Shown: piece after piece, positions 1-8,078 of the stretch | How positions within the stretch are numbered: position 1 is the stretch's first letter | Layout of the letters: each line of letters starts with the position of its first letter | From: an uncultured Opitutia bacterium | GTDB taxonomy: Bacteria; Verrucomicrobiota; Verrucomicrobiia; Opitutales; Opitutaceae | Assembly (NCBI GenBank): GCA_903820035.1 | Contig: CAIJFT010000453.1 | Span: 1 to 35,534, forward strand | Length of the DNA: 35,534 nucleotides | Reading direction: 5' to 3' | Translations under genes and position numbers: made by a program | The notes under the pieces: generated by a model | Seen by the model: the letters and a program-made list of their open reading frames with translations, nothing else | Told to the model about the DNA's origin: nothing | Databases searched by the model: none

Positions 1-1334
1 CGTGGACCGGCGGGCGGGTTGAAAAAGGAGGAGAAAACCGCCGGTAGATTGCGACCGAATTCCATCCAGTCCGCACCGAGCGGGGCCTTCTGCTTGCCGG
101 CGATCCAGTGGGCGTTGAACTCCAGCACGGCCGCGGGGATGCCAAAGCGTTCGAGCCAGCCGTCGCCCAGCGTACCCGGGTTATGGAACTGGCTACCGGT
201 TGCGCCCTCGGTGAACCACGTGTGTTGCCGGAGGAGGGCTTCGAACCGCTTCATGTCGGCGAGGTAGGCTTCGAGCGTGGGCACCGCGGGCCGGCTGAGG
301 TGCAGGTTGCCGCCATTGTCGTTGTGCAGATCGAGGGCGAAATCGGGCCGCAGGCCGCGGCTGGCCATCATGGTCAGCCATTGCTCCAAAGCGTGGTTTT
401 CGGGCGCAAGATCGGCGGGTGCGGGCTTGTCCCAATCGCGATTCAGGTCCCAACCGCGCAGGTTGAAACGCGTCCGACCGCGGGCGACCCCGTCCTTGTT
501 GGCCATCGGCAGGATGTAGGCACACACTTGGGCAAGGTAGGCGCGGTTCGCGGGCGTGTCGGCCAGCAGCGCGCGCACGTAGCCCTCAACGACCCAGTTC
601 CCACCCGGCTCCCACGGGTGGGCGCGGGCGCGAAGAAAGATGCGATGCGGCGCCGACTCGAGGCCGATCCGGAGGATTTCCAACGGACGTCCCTCAACGG
701 TGCGTCCAATCTCTGCGACGCCGACGAGCGGATGGGAGCGGATTTCGGCGATGAACTTGTCCAGATCACTGAGCCGGTAAGGCTCGACGCGGGCGAGGTA
801 AAGCGAGCCCGAGGCGGGCAGCGTGACCTTGAGCCGCACCTTGAATTTCTCGACGAGTTCCATCGGCACGGAACGCCAGGTCCGGTCGTCATCCGAAAGC
901 AGGCACGCCGTGCGGGCGTCGACCGGGGAACCGAGCCGGCCGTTCCAGACGTTTTCGAAATTCTGGAAGAGCAGGGTGAGCGTCGCGCCCGGCCGGCCTT
1001 CGATGCGAAAATGCCAGTGACCGGCGGCGCGGTTGGGTGAGGCGCGCTGGTGGTCGAACTGAAACGAAAGCCGGATGGTGCCGTTGGCGTCGACGTCCCA
1101 GTGGAGCGGTGAGCCGTTTTCAATGCTCGTGTCGATGAAGGAGAGATCCGCGTTGATCGGTAACAGCGCCGGCGCCGGGGTAGTCGCGGCGTGGATCGCG
1201 ATTCCCATCGTCAACGCGGCGAGGCCAAGGAAAATCGAGCGGAGGCGCCGATTTCTGTGGCACCGGCGTTTGGCCGGTTGGGGCCGGCCAGCGGTCGGGT
1301 CTACACCAGACAGGAAACCACATCCCGTGCTCAT
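1..1334 (-). CDS. M14-family zinc carboxypeptidase, exported (3' end off the window)
   Basis: The visible 444 codons stay open to the left edge, so the C-terminus is missing. The chosen ATG (1332-1334) overlaps the stop of the upstream WD40 gene as ATGA, which implies translational coupling. The N-terminus is arginine-rich followed by a hydrophobic stretch (about residues 39-53), consistent with a signal peptide. A beta-rich N-terminal domain of about 170 residues precedes the peptidase domain, as in the cytosolic-carboxypeptidase-like (Nna1/AGBL) branch of M14. Zinc-ligand motif HPWE places H239 and E242; the third ligand is H337 in DLHND; the general base is E405 in VLEFNAHW; the segment IPMANKDG...RGWDLNRDWD carries the substrate-binding Asn-Arg. 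The family removes C-terminal residues from peptides. The substrate here is unknown; context suggests an envelope or periplasmic role. The family call is firm, the subfamily is inferred. Confidence 0.9.
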   Translation of the reverse strand, partial: MSTGCGFLSGVDPTAGRPQPAKRRCHRNRRLRSIFLGLAALTMGIAIHAATTPAPALLPINADLSFIDTSIENGSPLHWDVDANGTIRLSFQFDHQRASPNRAAGHWHFRIEGRPGATLTLLFQNFENVWNGRLGSPVDARTACLLSDDDRTWRSVPMELVEKFKVRLKVTLPASGSLYLARVEPYRLSDLDKFIAEIRSHPLVGVAEIGRTVEGRPLEILRIGLESAPHRIFLRARAHPWEPGGNWVVEGYVRALLADTPANRAYLAQVCAYILPMANKDGVARGRTRFNLRGWDLNRDWDKPAPADLAPENHALEQWLTMMASRGLRPDFALDLHNDNGGNLHLSRPAVPTLEAYLADMKRFEALLRQHTWFTEGATGSQFHNPGTLGDGWLERFGIPAAVLEFNAHWIAGKQKAPLGADWMEFGRNLPAVFSSFFNPPAGP

Positions 1335-3187
1335 CGGAGCGAGACCTTGCGTTGGCCCGACTTGCCGCCAGCGGTGGCCAGCGCGGCCTGCCATTTGGCG
1401 AGTGCGGTTTCCGTGCCGGCGAGTTGCGCGGTGATTTCCTCCGCCTTGGCTTTGGCCTCCGCGGCTTTCGTGGTGGCGGCGGTGTAGGCCGGGGTGGCGG
1501 CGGCGATTTCCTGCTGTGCGGCGACGATCTGACCTTGGATGATTTTAATCGCCGCGGCGGTCGCCGGCGAGTTCGGCTCGGCCCGCTTCGCGGCCAGCTG
1601 CCCCTGGGTCTCGGTGAGCGTGCGCTTCAGGCCGTCGAACTTGAGCTGTGCGGCCTTCGCGACAAGGGCGGCGGCAGCCTGATCCTTCGCGGTTTTGCCC
1701 AGTTCGGCCTTGAGTGTGGTCAGGCGTTGCGTGAGTTGCTGCACGCGTTCGCTGAGCGGCGGCGGGTTGGCCTCAAGTTCGCCGGCGGCTTTGCCGGACT
1801 TCGCGTCCCAGACGTAAACCTTGCCCTGCCAGTCGCTGCCGACGATGCGTTTGCCGTCGTCGGTAAACGTGACGCGGTTTGGTAGCTCCCCAGTGAAGGG
1901 CACGTTGAGCACACTGCGGCCGGAGGTTTCCCACGCCTGGATCTTGTTGTCGCGCCCCGAGGTGACCATCCGGCCATCGTGGGTGAAGCGGACGCAAAGC
2001 GCACCGCCCGCGTGGGCGGTGATGCTGCGCAAGGCGGCGCCGTCGCTTGCCTTCCACAGCTTCACGGTGCCGTCCTCGCTCGAGGACGCGAGCATGACGG
2101 AGTCGTCGCGCCAAGACACGGCGGTGATTCCGCCACGGTGGCCGGGCAGCGAGAACATTTCCTGGCCGGACTCCGTCTCCCACAACACCAGCCCGCCGTT
2201 GCGGTCGCCGGTCGCGAGGAACTTGCTGTCCGGTGAGAACTCGATCGCGGTGACCCACTCGGTGTGTTTTTTGATGCGGTGCTGCAGCGAGCCGTCCTTC
2301 GTGCTGTAAATTTTCAATACGCGATCGGGGCCGCCGAGGGCGATCCACTGCTGGTCGGAGCTGAGGTCAGCGGCGGTGACGGAATCGAACTGATCGCCGA
2401 TCGTGATGATGCGCTCGCCGGTGGCGATGTCCCAAACCGTGACCAGCCCCGAATGTCCGCCGCGGCCCCCGCCGGCGAGAAGCAGCTTGCCGTTGCGGCT
2501 AAATTTCAGGTCGCAGGGCAGCCCCTCGGGGAACGGCAGCACGCCGATGAAGTCGAGGTTCGTGGTGTTGTAGAGGACGACCTGCTTCGCGCTGGTCAAA
2601 GCCACGACCGGGGCCCACGGGCTGTGGGCGATCCCGCTGAGAGCGGTGGGGTGGACGGACCGAACCTCCGGTTCCAGCGGCAGCGCGCCCGGCATCGGAG
2701 GCGGGCCTTCAGGCTTGGTCAGGCTGACCTTCTTCAGCGCCAGATCGACAGCCGGTTTGTTCGCGGCGATCGCCTTGCTGTTCACGCCTTGCAGGAGTCC
2801 GCCCTCAATCCACCGCTTGATCACCGCGATGTCCTTGTCGGTCAACTTCCCGTTCGGCGGCATCGTCGGATCCTCGGACTGAATGATCGATTTGAAGAGC
2901 GTGCTGCCCTCCGGGTCGCCGGCGTTGAGCGTGGCGCCGCCACCACCGCCCTTGATGGCGCTGCTGAACGACGAAAGATCGAGATCGCCCTTCAGCTTAT
3001 CGGGGTTGTGGCATTTGAGGCAGTTGTCGCGCAGGATCGGGAGAACATCGTCCTCGTAGGTAACCTTCTTCGGCTGGGCGGAGGCGGGGGCCGAGAGAAG
3101 GGCGGCAAGCAGCAGTGTACCGAGAAAAACCGGATGCAGACCCCGGGTCGCACCGGTCAACGGCTGGGGAATCGTTGGCCGCATCAT
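1331..3187 (-). CDS. PSCyt1 heme-binding domain / WD40 propeller / coiled-coil protein
   Basis: A 618-residue exported protein. A signal peptide with a hydrophobic core at about residues 20-33 probably ends at ASA-Q (37/38). The PSCyt1 (planctomycete cytochrome C-like) domain follows, with CLKCH (C56, C59, H60) and a later MPPNGKL segment typical of the family. Residues of about 170-480 contain WD40-type blades (for example VTVWDIATGE, LVLWETESGQ, VKLWKASDG, VYVWDAKSGK). From about 483 to 610 the chain is Ala/Glu/Lys/Gln-rich with heptad character, a likely coiled coil. Only 5 bp separate it from the upstream PSCyt2 gene, and its stop overlaps the downstream peptidase start. Heme binding is inferred from the CxxCH; the WD40 propeller and coiled coil suggest a scaffold in an envelope complex. 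Confidence 0.9.
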   Translation of the reverse strand: MMRPTIPQPLTGATRGLHPVFLGTLLLAALLSAPASAQPKKVTYEDDVLPILRDNCLKCHNPDKLKGDLDLSSFSSAIKGGGGGATLNAGDPEGSTLFKSIIQSEDPTMPPNGKLTDKDIAVIKRWIEGGLLQGVNSKAIAANKPAVDLALKKVSLTKPEGPPPMPGALPLEPEVRSVHPTALSGIAHSPWAPVVALTSAKQVVLYNTTNLDFIGVLPFPEGLPCDLKFSRNGKLLLAGGGRGGHSGLVTVWDIATGERIITIGDQFDSVTAADLSSDQQWIALGGPDRVLKIYSTKDGSLQHRIKKHTEWVTAIEFSPDSKFLATGDRNGGLVLWETESGQEMFSLPGHRGGITAVSWRDDSVMLASSSEDGTVKLWKASDGAALRSITAHAGGALCVRFTHDGRMVTSGRDNKIQAWETSGRSVLNVPFTGELPNRVTFTDDGKRIVGSDWQGKVYVWDAKSGKAAGELEANPPPLSERVQQLTQRLTTLKAELGKTAKDQAAAALVAKAAQLKFDGLKRTLTETQGQLAAKRAEPNSPATAAAIKIIQGQIVAAQQEIAAATPAYTAATTKAAEAKAKAEEITAQLAGTETALAKWQAALATAGGKSGQRKVSLR

Positions 3188-3192
3188 CGGAC

Positions 3193-5682
3193 TCAGTGGT
3201 TGAAGACGAATTCCTTCGCGTTGAGCAGCGACCAGAACAGGTCGTTTAACACGGCTGCGTCGGTGCGGTCGGCGGTAAAAAAGGCCAACAGCTTGGGTTT
3301 CTCGATTTCAGTTGGAGTGCGGCCTAAGGTCCGCAGGTAGACCTCCTCGATCACGTCCTCGCGCGTGCGGCCCTCCTTGAGGAGTTTCTTCACGAGACCG
3401 CCGCTGGTCAGCTTGGCGTTGACCGTGTCGCCGTTCAACAGGTGCAGGGCCTGCGAGAGGTTGGGTTCCATTTTCACCTCACAGGAGCAGGGCGTCTCGC
3501 GGGTGGCGCGGCCGAACGTGGTGAGGAAGTACGTGGTGGTGCGGCCGTCGGCGATCTCGACGGCGCGAGCGCCGGGCGCGAGGCCCCGGATTTTCTCCGC
3601 GTTGCCGGTGACGCTGCCGATCGCATCGAGCAGGATCTCGGCGCGGATGCGGCGGATCCCGCCGCGGGCGAAGTTGCGTTCATCGCCGGCATTGGTGTCG
3701 TTGGCCACCGACGATAGCTGGTAGGTGCGCGAGGTGCAGATGTCGCGGATGAGTTTCCGGAAGTTGTAATTGTACGACGCCAATTTCTCCGCGAGCGCAT
3801 CGAGCAACTCGGGGTTCGAGGCGGGATTGCTCACGCGCACGTCGTCGACCGGATCGATGATGCCGAGGCCGAAGAAATGCGCCCAGGTGAGATTGGCGAG
3901 GTTGCGGGCGAAGAACGGATTCTTGCCCGACGCGAGCCAGTCGGCCAGCACCTGCCGGCGGTCGGCGCCCTTCGGGATTTCCGGTTGTTCACCGCCGAGG
4001 AATTTCGGCGCGATGTCCTTGCCGGTCATCGGGTGCTTCACGCCGCCGCTGCCGTTGTTGTAGACGATGGTCTCGCGCGGGTCTTCGCCGGCCTTGCGGC
4101 CAACCTGGGAAAAGAAAGCGGCGAAGCTGTAGTAATCGTTCATCGACCACCGGTCGAAGGGATGATTGTGGCATTGCGCACATTGCGTGCGCACGCCCAT
4201 GAAGGCCTGGGCGACGTTTTCGGAGAGCTTCAGCGTGTCACGTTCGATCTTGTAGAAATTGGCCTCGGGTTTCTCGAAACTTGGTCCCGTGGCGGTGAGC
4301 AGCGTCTTCACCATGGCGTCGACGGGGACATTCCGCGTGATCTGGTCATCGAGCCAATCGAAGTACTGGAGCGCGGACTTGTAGCTCATCTGGACCTGCT
4401 GATCGGCACTGCGGATCTGCAGCAACTCCGCCCACTTCATCACCCAGAGATCGACGAACTCCTTGCGCTCGAGGAAACGGTCCACGAGGGCCGCGCGCTT
4501 GGCCGGGTTGGGGTCGGCGAGAAAGGCCTTTACGTCGGCGGGGGTCGGCAGCGTGCCCGTGATGTCGAGTGACGCCCGGCGGAGGAAGGTGGCGTCGTCG
4601 CAGAGTGCGGAGGGCGCGATGCGCAACTTCCGGAGCTTCGTGTTCACCAAGGCGTCGACATAATTGTCTTCGGTCACCTTCGGCCAGGTGAAGGCGAGGT
4701 TCTTCGGGAGCGTCAGGATTTGGACGCCGGTGGCGTAGCCCTCGTAGCGGGCAGTGACGAATGCCTCGCCACGGATTCCCGCCGTCGCCTTGCCCCCGGC
4801 GCTGACCTTGGCGACCGCCTCGTTGTTGGTAATGTAGCTCGTGAGCGAAGTGACGTCACGGTCCGTCCCATCCGAGAAGAAGGCGCGCACGTTCAACTGC
4901 TGCGTCTCACCGGTGCCTTCGATGACCGACTGGCGAGGGTTGATCTCGAGTCGTACGACTTTGGCGACCTCGCCCTTGTCTTTCGGTGCTCCGGCCTGCA
5001 GCCAAGTGAGGAGCGTCCGGTAAAGTTCACTGTCCGTCTTAAATAACTCGCCGCCGGTGTGGGGCACCTTGTTGGTGGATTTTTCGAGGACCAAGCTTTC
5101 CTCGGGCAACGCGAGGTTGATCCGGCGCGCAATATTTTCACGCGTGAGCCGGAAGTGGTCGCCGTCGGGATCGTAGCCGAAGAGCGACAGGCGGAAACCG
5201 TCCTTGCCGCGCGACGAGCCGTGGCAGCCACCGGTGTTGCAGCCGGCCTTCGTGAAGACGGGCATGACGTCCTTCGTGAAACTGATCGTTTCCTCGGTCT
5301 TGGCCTGTTCGATCTTTACAGGGATCAGCAGCGTGCGGCCTTGGAATTTGATTCTAAGCTCCGTCTGGCCGTCGGCGATCGGCGTGAGCGTGTTCTTCTC
5401 CAGCTTGGCGACGGCCTTGTTGCCGAGGGAAAAACTGGCATCGGCGGTGACGTCGCGCGTGACGCCGTCGGCGTACAGCGCTTGCACGACCAGCGTCTGG
5501 CGGTCCTGTCGGAATTTCAAATTAACGTCCGCGGGGTATACTTTCAGGTCGGTGAGGGCCGGACCCTTGGCGGCGAGGGCGCTGAGTGGCAACAGGCCGC
5601 AGAGGAAGAACGACGCGAGGAAGGTGATCCACCGCGGGGACAGAGGGGGGCACTTGGTCAGAGGTTGGGTCGGGGCGCGCAT
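3193..5682 (-). CDS. PSCyt2 (DUF1549) / PSD1 (DUF1553) protein with Big-like domains
   Basis: An 829-residue exported protein. I chose the ATG at 5680-5682, 5 bp after the upstream stop; a longer frame extends to 5829, but its extra Arg-rich residues lie inside the upstream gene and lack family character. The signal peptide covers about residues 18-38. Two Ig-like/Big_2-type domains lie near 40-125 and 240-325. Between them is a heme-like motif with unusual CX4CH spacing (C148, C153, H154). DUF1549 spans about 335-540 and contains CAQCHNHPFD (C501, C504, H505). DUF1553 fills the rest (about 590-829) with SNPASNPELLDALAE and RAEILLDAI segments. Family function is unproven. It belongs to the PVC-type cassette with DUF1501 and PSCyt1 proteins and is probably a periplasmic or surface electron-transfer or binding protein. 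Confidence 0.92.
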   Translation of the reverse strand: MRAPTQPLTKCPPLSPRWITFLASFFLCGLLPLSALAAKGPALTDLKVYPADVNLKFRQDRQTLVVQALYADGVTRDVTADASFSLGNKAVAKLEKNTLTPIADGQTELRIKFQGRTLLIPVKIEQAKTEETISFTKDVMPVFTKAGCNTGGCHGSSRGKDGFRLSLFGYDPDGDHFRLTRENIARRINLALPEESLVLEKSTNKVPHTGGELFKTDSELYRTLLTWLQAGAPKDKGEVAKVVRLEINPRQSVIEGTGETQQLNVRAFFSDGTDRDVTSLTSYITNNEAVAKVSAGGKATAGIRGEAFVTARYEGYATGVQILTLPKNLAFTWPKVTEDNYVDALVNTKLRKLRIAPSALCDDATFLRRASLDITGTLPTPADVKAFLADPNPAKRAALVDRFLERKEFVDLWVMKWAELLQIRSADQQVQMSYKSALQYFDWLDDQITRNVPVDAMVKTLLTATGPSFEKPEANFYKIERDTLKLSENVAQAFMGVRTQCAQCHNHPFDRWSMNDYYSFAAFFSQVGRKAGEDPRETIVYNNGSGGVKHPMTGKDIAPKFLGGEQPEIPKGADRRQVLADWLASGKNPFFARNLANLTWAHFFGLGIIDPVDDVRVSNPASNPELLDALAEKLASYNYNFRKLIRDICTSRTYQLSSVANDTNAGDERNFARGGIRRIRAEILLDAIGSVTGNAEKIRGLAPGARAVEIADGRTTTYFLTTFGRATRETPCSCEVKMEPNLSQALHLLNGDTVNAKLTSGGLVKKLLKEGRTREDVIEEVYLRTLGRTPTEIEKPKLLAFFTADRTDAAVLNDLFWSLLNAKEFVFNH

Positions 5683-5687
5683 GGGAC

Positions 5688-8075
5688 CTAATGGGCTTTC
5701 TGGGTGTCGAGCGCGGGACTGCCGGCGACCGCGACGGGCTTGCCGCGCGGCGGGTCGATTCGCAGCACGCTGCCTTGGGCGATGAGATGGGAAACCGGCT
5801 CGCCGTCGCGCATGACCACGACGTTGCAAAACACACTCTTGTGGCTGCCCGTCGGGCTCTTGTCGGTGGTGACAACTTCGAAAACGGCCTCCTTGCTGTC
5901 CTTCGTGATTTCCACGGGGTTCGCCGTAACGTTGCCGGGCAGGCCAACGAGCTTGGCGACGGCGGTGCCGTCAAACGGACTCTTTTGGTCGAGCACGCAG
6001 ACCATTTTTGCGGTCAGGCCGCGTTCGACCTTCGTGAGTTCGATTTTGCCGGCGAGATGCGGGGCGGCCACCTCAAGGTCCGCGAGTTGGGTGGAAACAT
6101 ACGCCGTGCCGCCCTTGACCGTGGCACTGGCGACGGCGGCCGTCTTCCATTTGCGCACGTCCGCGCGCGCGGTCGCATTGAGTTGGTACGCGACGTGGTT
6201 TGCCCCTTTGGGAATCACCATGTCGGGCAGGGCGCTGATGCCCGGAGGATTCCACAGCATCTTCACGGTGATCGGTTCGTCGAACCCCTCTTGGCGCTCG
6301 GCGATGATTTCCAGCGCCTTGTCGCCGCCCTGCACGATGGGGGCCTTGGACTCCTTGATGCTGACCTTGAAAGGAACCGCGTCCACCACTGCGGCCGCGA
6401 TCTGCTCGACTTCGGAGCGGACGTACATGGTGTCGTTTTGGATCCGCACCCAGTCGATCGTATGGCGAAAGCGGCTACCCACGCCCGCGGCCTTCGCGGC
6501 GTCGGTCGGGCGCGCCTGAGGGGTGAGCATTTTGCCGGCGAGCGGCGCTTCGGCGCCGGCCTCGAAGACCACGGGCACGGCGGACAAACTGCCCGGCACC
6601 GTGTCGGCGGCGAGCGTCATGCCGGCGGGCAGACCGTCCAGCGCGACCGCCAGGTCGTCGTTGCAACCGTCGCGCGCGATGTTGAGGAGCACGGCGAAAC
6701 GGTTGCCGCGGGGGACGACGACGGATTTGCGCGTTTCGTAATCGTAGCGTGCGGTGTCCGGAATTGATAACACGAGCACGGGTCGGACTTCGGCGATTTC
6801 CACCCGGTACGCGTAGGTCGGTCCGCCGCGGTTCAACTGGTCGGCGACCTTGACGGTGTAGATGCCGTCCTCGGAAATTTTTACCCGGACGGTTGAGTCG
6901 GGATTGCCGGCGGCGTCGTCGTTCGAGCCGAGCGTTTTACCTTTAGCGTCGAGCACGGTGAGGACGGAATCGAGCGGCGAGCCCAGGCGGCGCGCATAAA
7001 CGGTGACGTCGAGGTTTTGATTCTTTCGAGCGTTGAAGCGGAAAAAACCGGACTCCCCCTTGAGTGCAAGCACGCCGTTGAACGCCAGGGGCGCCGGGAG
7101 ATTCAGCAGGGGCGCGGTCGCGGCGGTGGCACCAGTCTTAACGTTTGCGGCGTTGGGCAGGGCCGAAACGCGCATCCAATTCGGGGAAGGCGCCGCGCCA
7201 TCGTGTACCGCCTGCGCACCGAATTTTGCGCTGATTTCCGGCGGCAGTTTGATCTGCTGCAGAAACTCGCCAGCGGGATCACCGATGAAGCGGGCCTCGA
7301 GGGTGTCACCGGCTTTGCCCCCGAGCGGGAATACCACGGCGGGGCGCGGAAAAGAGCCGACGTGCAGCCGGTAGAAGTGACCGTTCCCGCTGTAGGCGGT
7401 GTCGCGAACCTGAATCACATAACGACCAGCGGCCGGCACGACGATTGAGACGAAGCCGTCGTGGCCGAGCAGCGGCGTATCGTCGGATGAGGCGAGGATG
7501 CGGCCGCCTGCTTCCTGGATCGCAATGAAAGGATCGAACATGGTCCGGGCAAGCCGCGCGCCTTCGATCTCGAGGGAGAGCCGTTGCCCCTGGGTGGCCT
7601 GGACCGTGAAGTAGTCGACATCCTCGTTGCCGATCGTGCCCTCGATCGTGGTGTTGAGGGCAACCGGCCGCGCTTCGGCGATACTGTTATTTGGCTCCTT
7701 TTCCTCCACGTTGGGAAAGGGGCCGACGTAAAAGATGCGCAGCGCTGAAAGTCCGCTCGCGGTGCGCAGGCGCAGTGCGTGTTCACCGAGTGGGCATTCG
7801 GGCGAAATGCGTACGAGCACCTTCACTTCCTTGTCGGTCGCGCTCAGGATTTTATCCGCCTTCAGACCGTCGTCGTAGAACAGGATTTCCGCCGCATCCG
7901 CGAGGCGCTCGCCGCGCAGCGTGAGCTCGACGCTCGTGCCGCGCTGGCCGCCGGTCGGCGCAATGACGGTGAAATTGGGTGCGACGGCCCGGGCCGGCAC
8001 CACGCCGAGCAGCGCGAGGGCCAGCACTGAGAAAAGCAGACGCGCCGCCGGGCGGCCACCACGCGGGGTTCGCAT
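5688..8075 (-). CDS. Exported PPC-domain protein (bacterial pre-peptidase C-terminal domains)
   Basis: A 795-residue protein with a clear signal peptide (hydrophobic core about 12-26, cleavage near ARA-V at 30/31). Residues of about 32-115 resemble an IPT/TIG-type Ig fold (GGQRGTSVELTLRGERL). A first PPC domain follows at about 125-240 (EKEPNNSIAEA, then DVDYFTVQATQGQRLSLEI), and a second PPC-like unit near 330-430 (DSVLTVLDAKGK, DGIYTVKVADQ). The remainder is beta-rich and has no peptidase motif that I can recognise. Such proteins accompany DUF1501 and PSCyt2/PSD1 genes in PVC bacteria. Here it lies 3 bp downstream of DUF1501 and 5 bp upstream of the PSCyt2 gene. A carbohydrate-binding or adhesive role is an inference; no enzymatic function is claimed. 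Confidence 0.88.
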   Translation of the reverse strand: MRTPRGGRPAARLLFSVLALALLGVVPARAVAPNFTVIAPTGGQRGTSVELTLRGERLADAAEILFYDDGLKADKILSATDKEVKVLVRISPECPLGEHALRLRTASGLSALRIFYVGPFPNVEEKEPNNSIAEARPVALNTTIEGTIGNEDVDYFTVQATQGQRLSLEIEGARLARTMFDPFIAIQEAGGRILASSDDTPLLGHDGFVSIVVPAAGRYVIQVRDTAYSGNGHFYRLHVGSFPRPAVVFPLGGKAGDTLEARFIGDPAGEFLQQIKLPPEISAKFGAQAVHDGAAPSPNWMRVSALPNAANVKTGATAATAPLLNLPAPLAFNGVLALKGESGFFRFNARKNQNLDVTVYARRLGSPLDSVLTVLDAKGKTLGSNDDAAGNPDSTVRVKISEDGIYTVKVADQLNRGGPTYAYRVEIAEVRPVLVLSIPDTARYDYETRKSVVVPRGNRFAVLLNIARDGCNDDLAVALDGLPAGMTLAADTVPGSLSAVPVVFEAGAEAPLAGKMLTPQARPTDAAKAAGVGSRFRHTIDWVRIQNDTMYVRSEVEQIAAAVVDAVPFKVSIKESKAPIVQGGDKALEIIAERQEGFDEPITVKMLWNPPGISALPDMVIPKGANHVAYQLNATARADVRKWKTAAVASATVKGGTAYVSTQLADLEVAAPHLAGKIELTKVERGLTAKMVCVLDQKSPFDGTAVAKLVGLPGNVTANPVEITKDSKEAVFEVVTTDKSPTGSHKSVFCNVVVMRDGEPVSHLIAQGSVLRIDPPRGKPVAVAGSPALDTQKAH

Positions 8076-8078
8076 GGC

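Noticed and set aside
108-1040. Long plus-strand frame opposite the M14 carboxypeptidase
   Set aside because: It is the antisense of a gene with clear M14 motifs; its composition is Arg/Gly/Ala/Val-rich without family character, as expected from high GC.
2264-3340. 358-codon plus-strand frame over the PSCyt1-WD40 gene
   Set aside because: Antisense to a gene with signal peptide, CxxCH and WD40 repeats; no domain seen in the frame.
5683-5829. Upstream extension of the PSCyt2 gene
   Set aside because: The extra 49 residues are Arg/Ala-rich, lie inside the PPC gene and precede a good signal peptide that starts at 5682.
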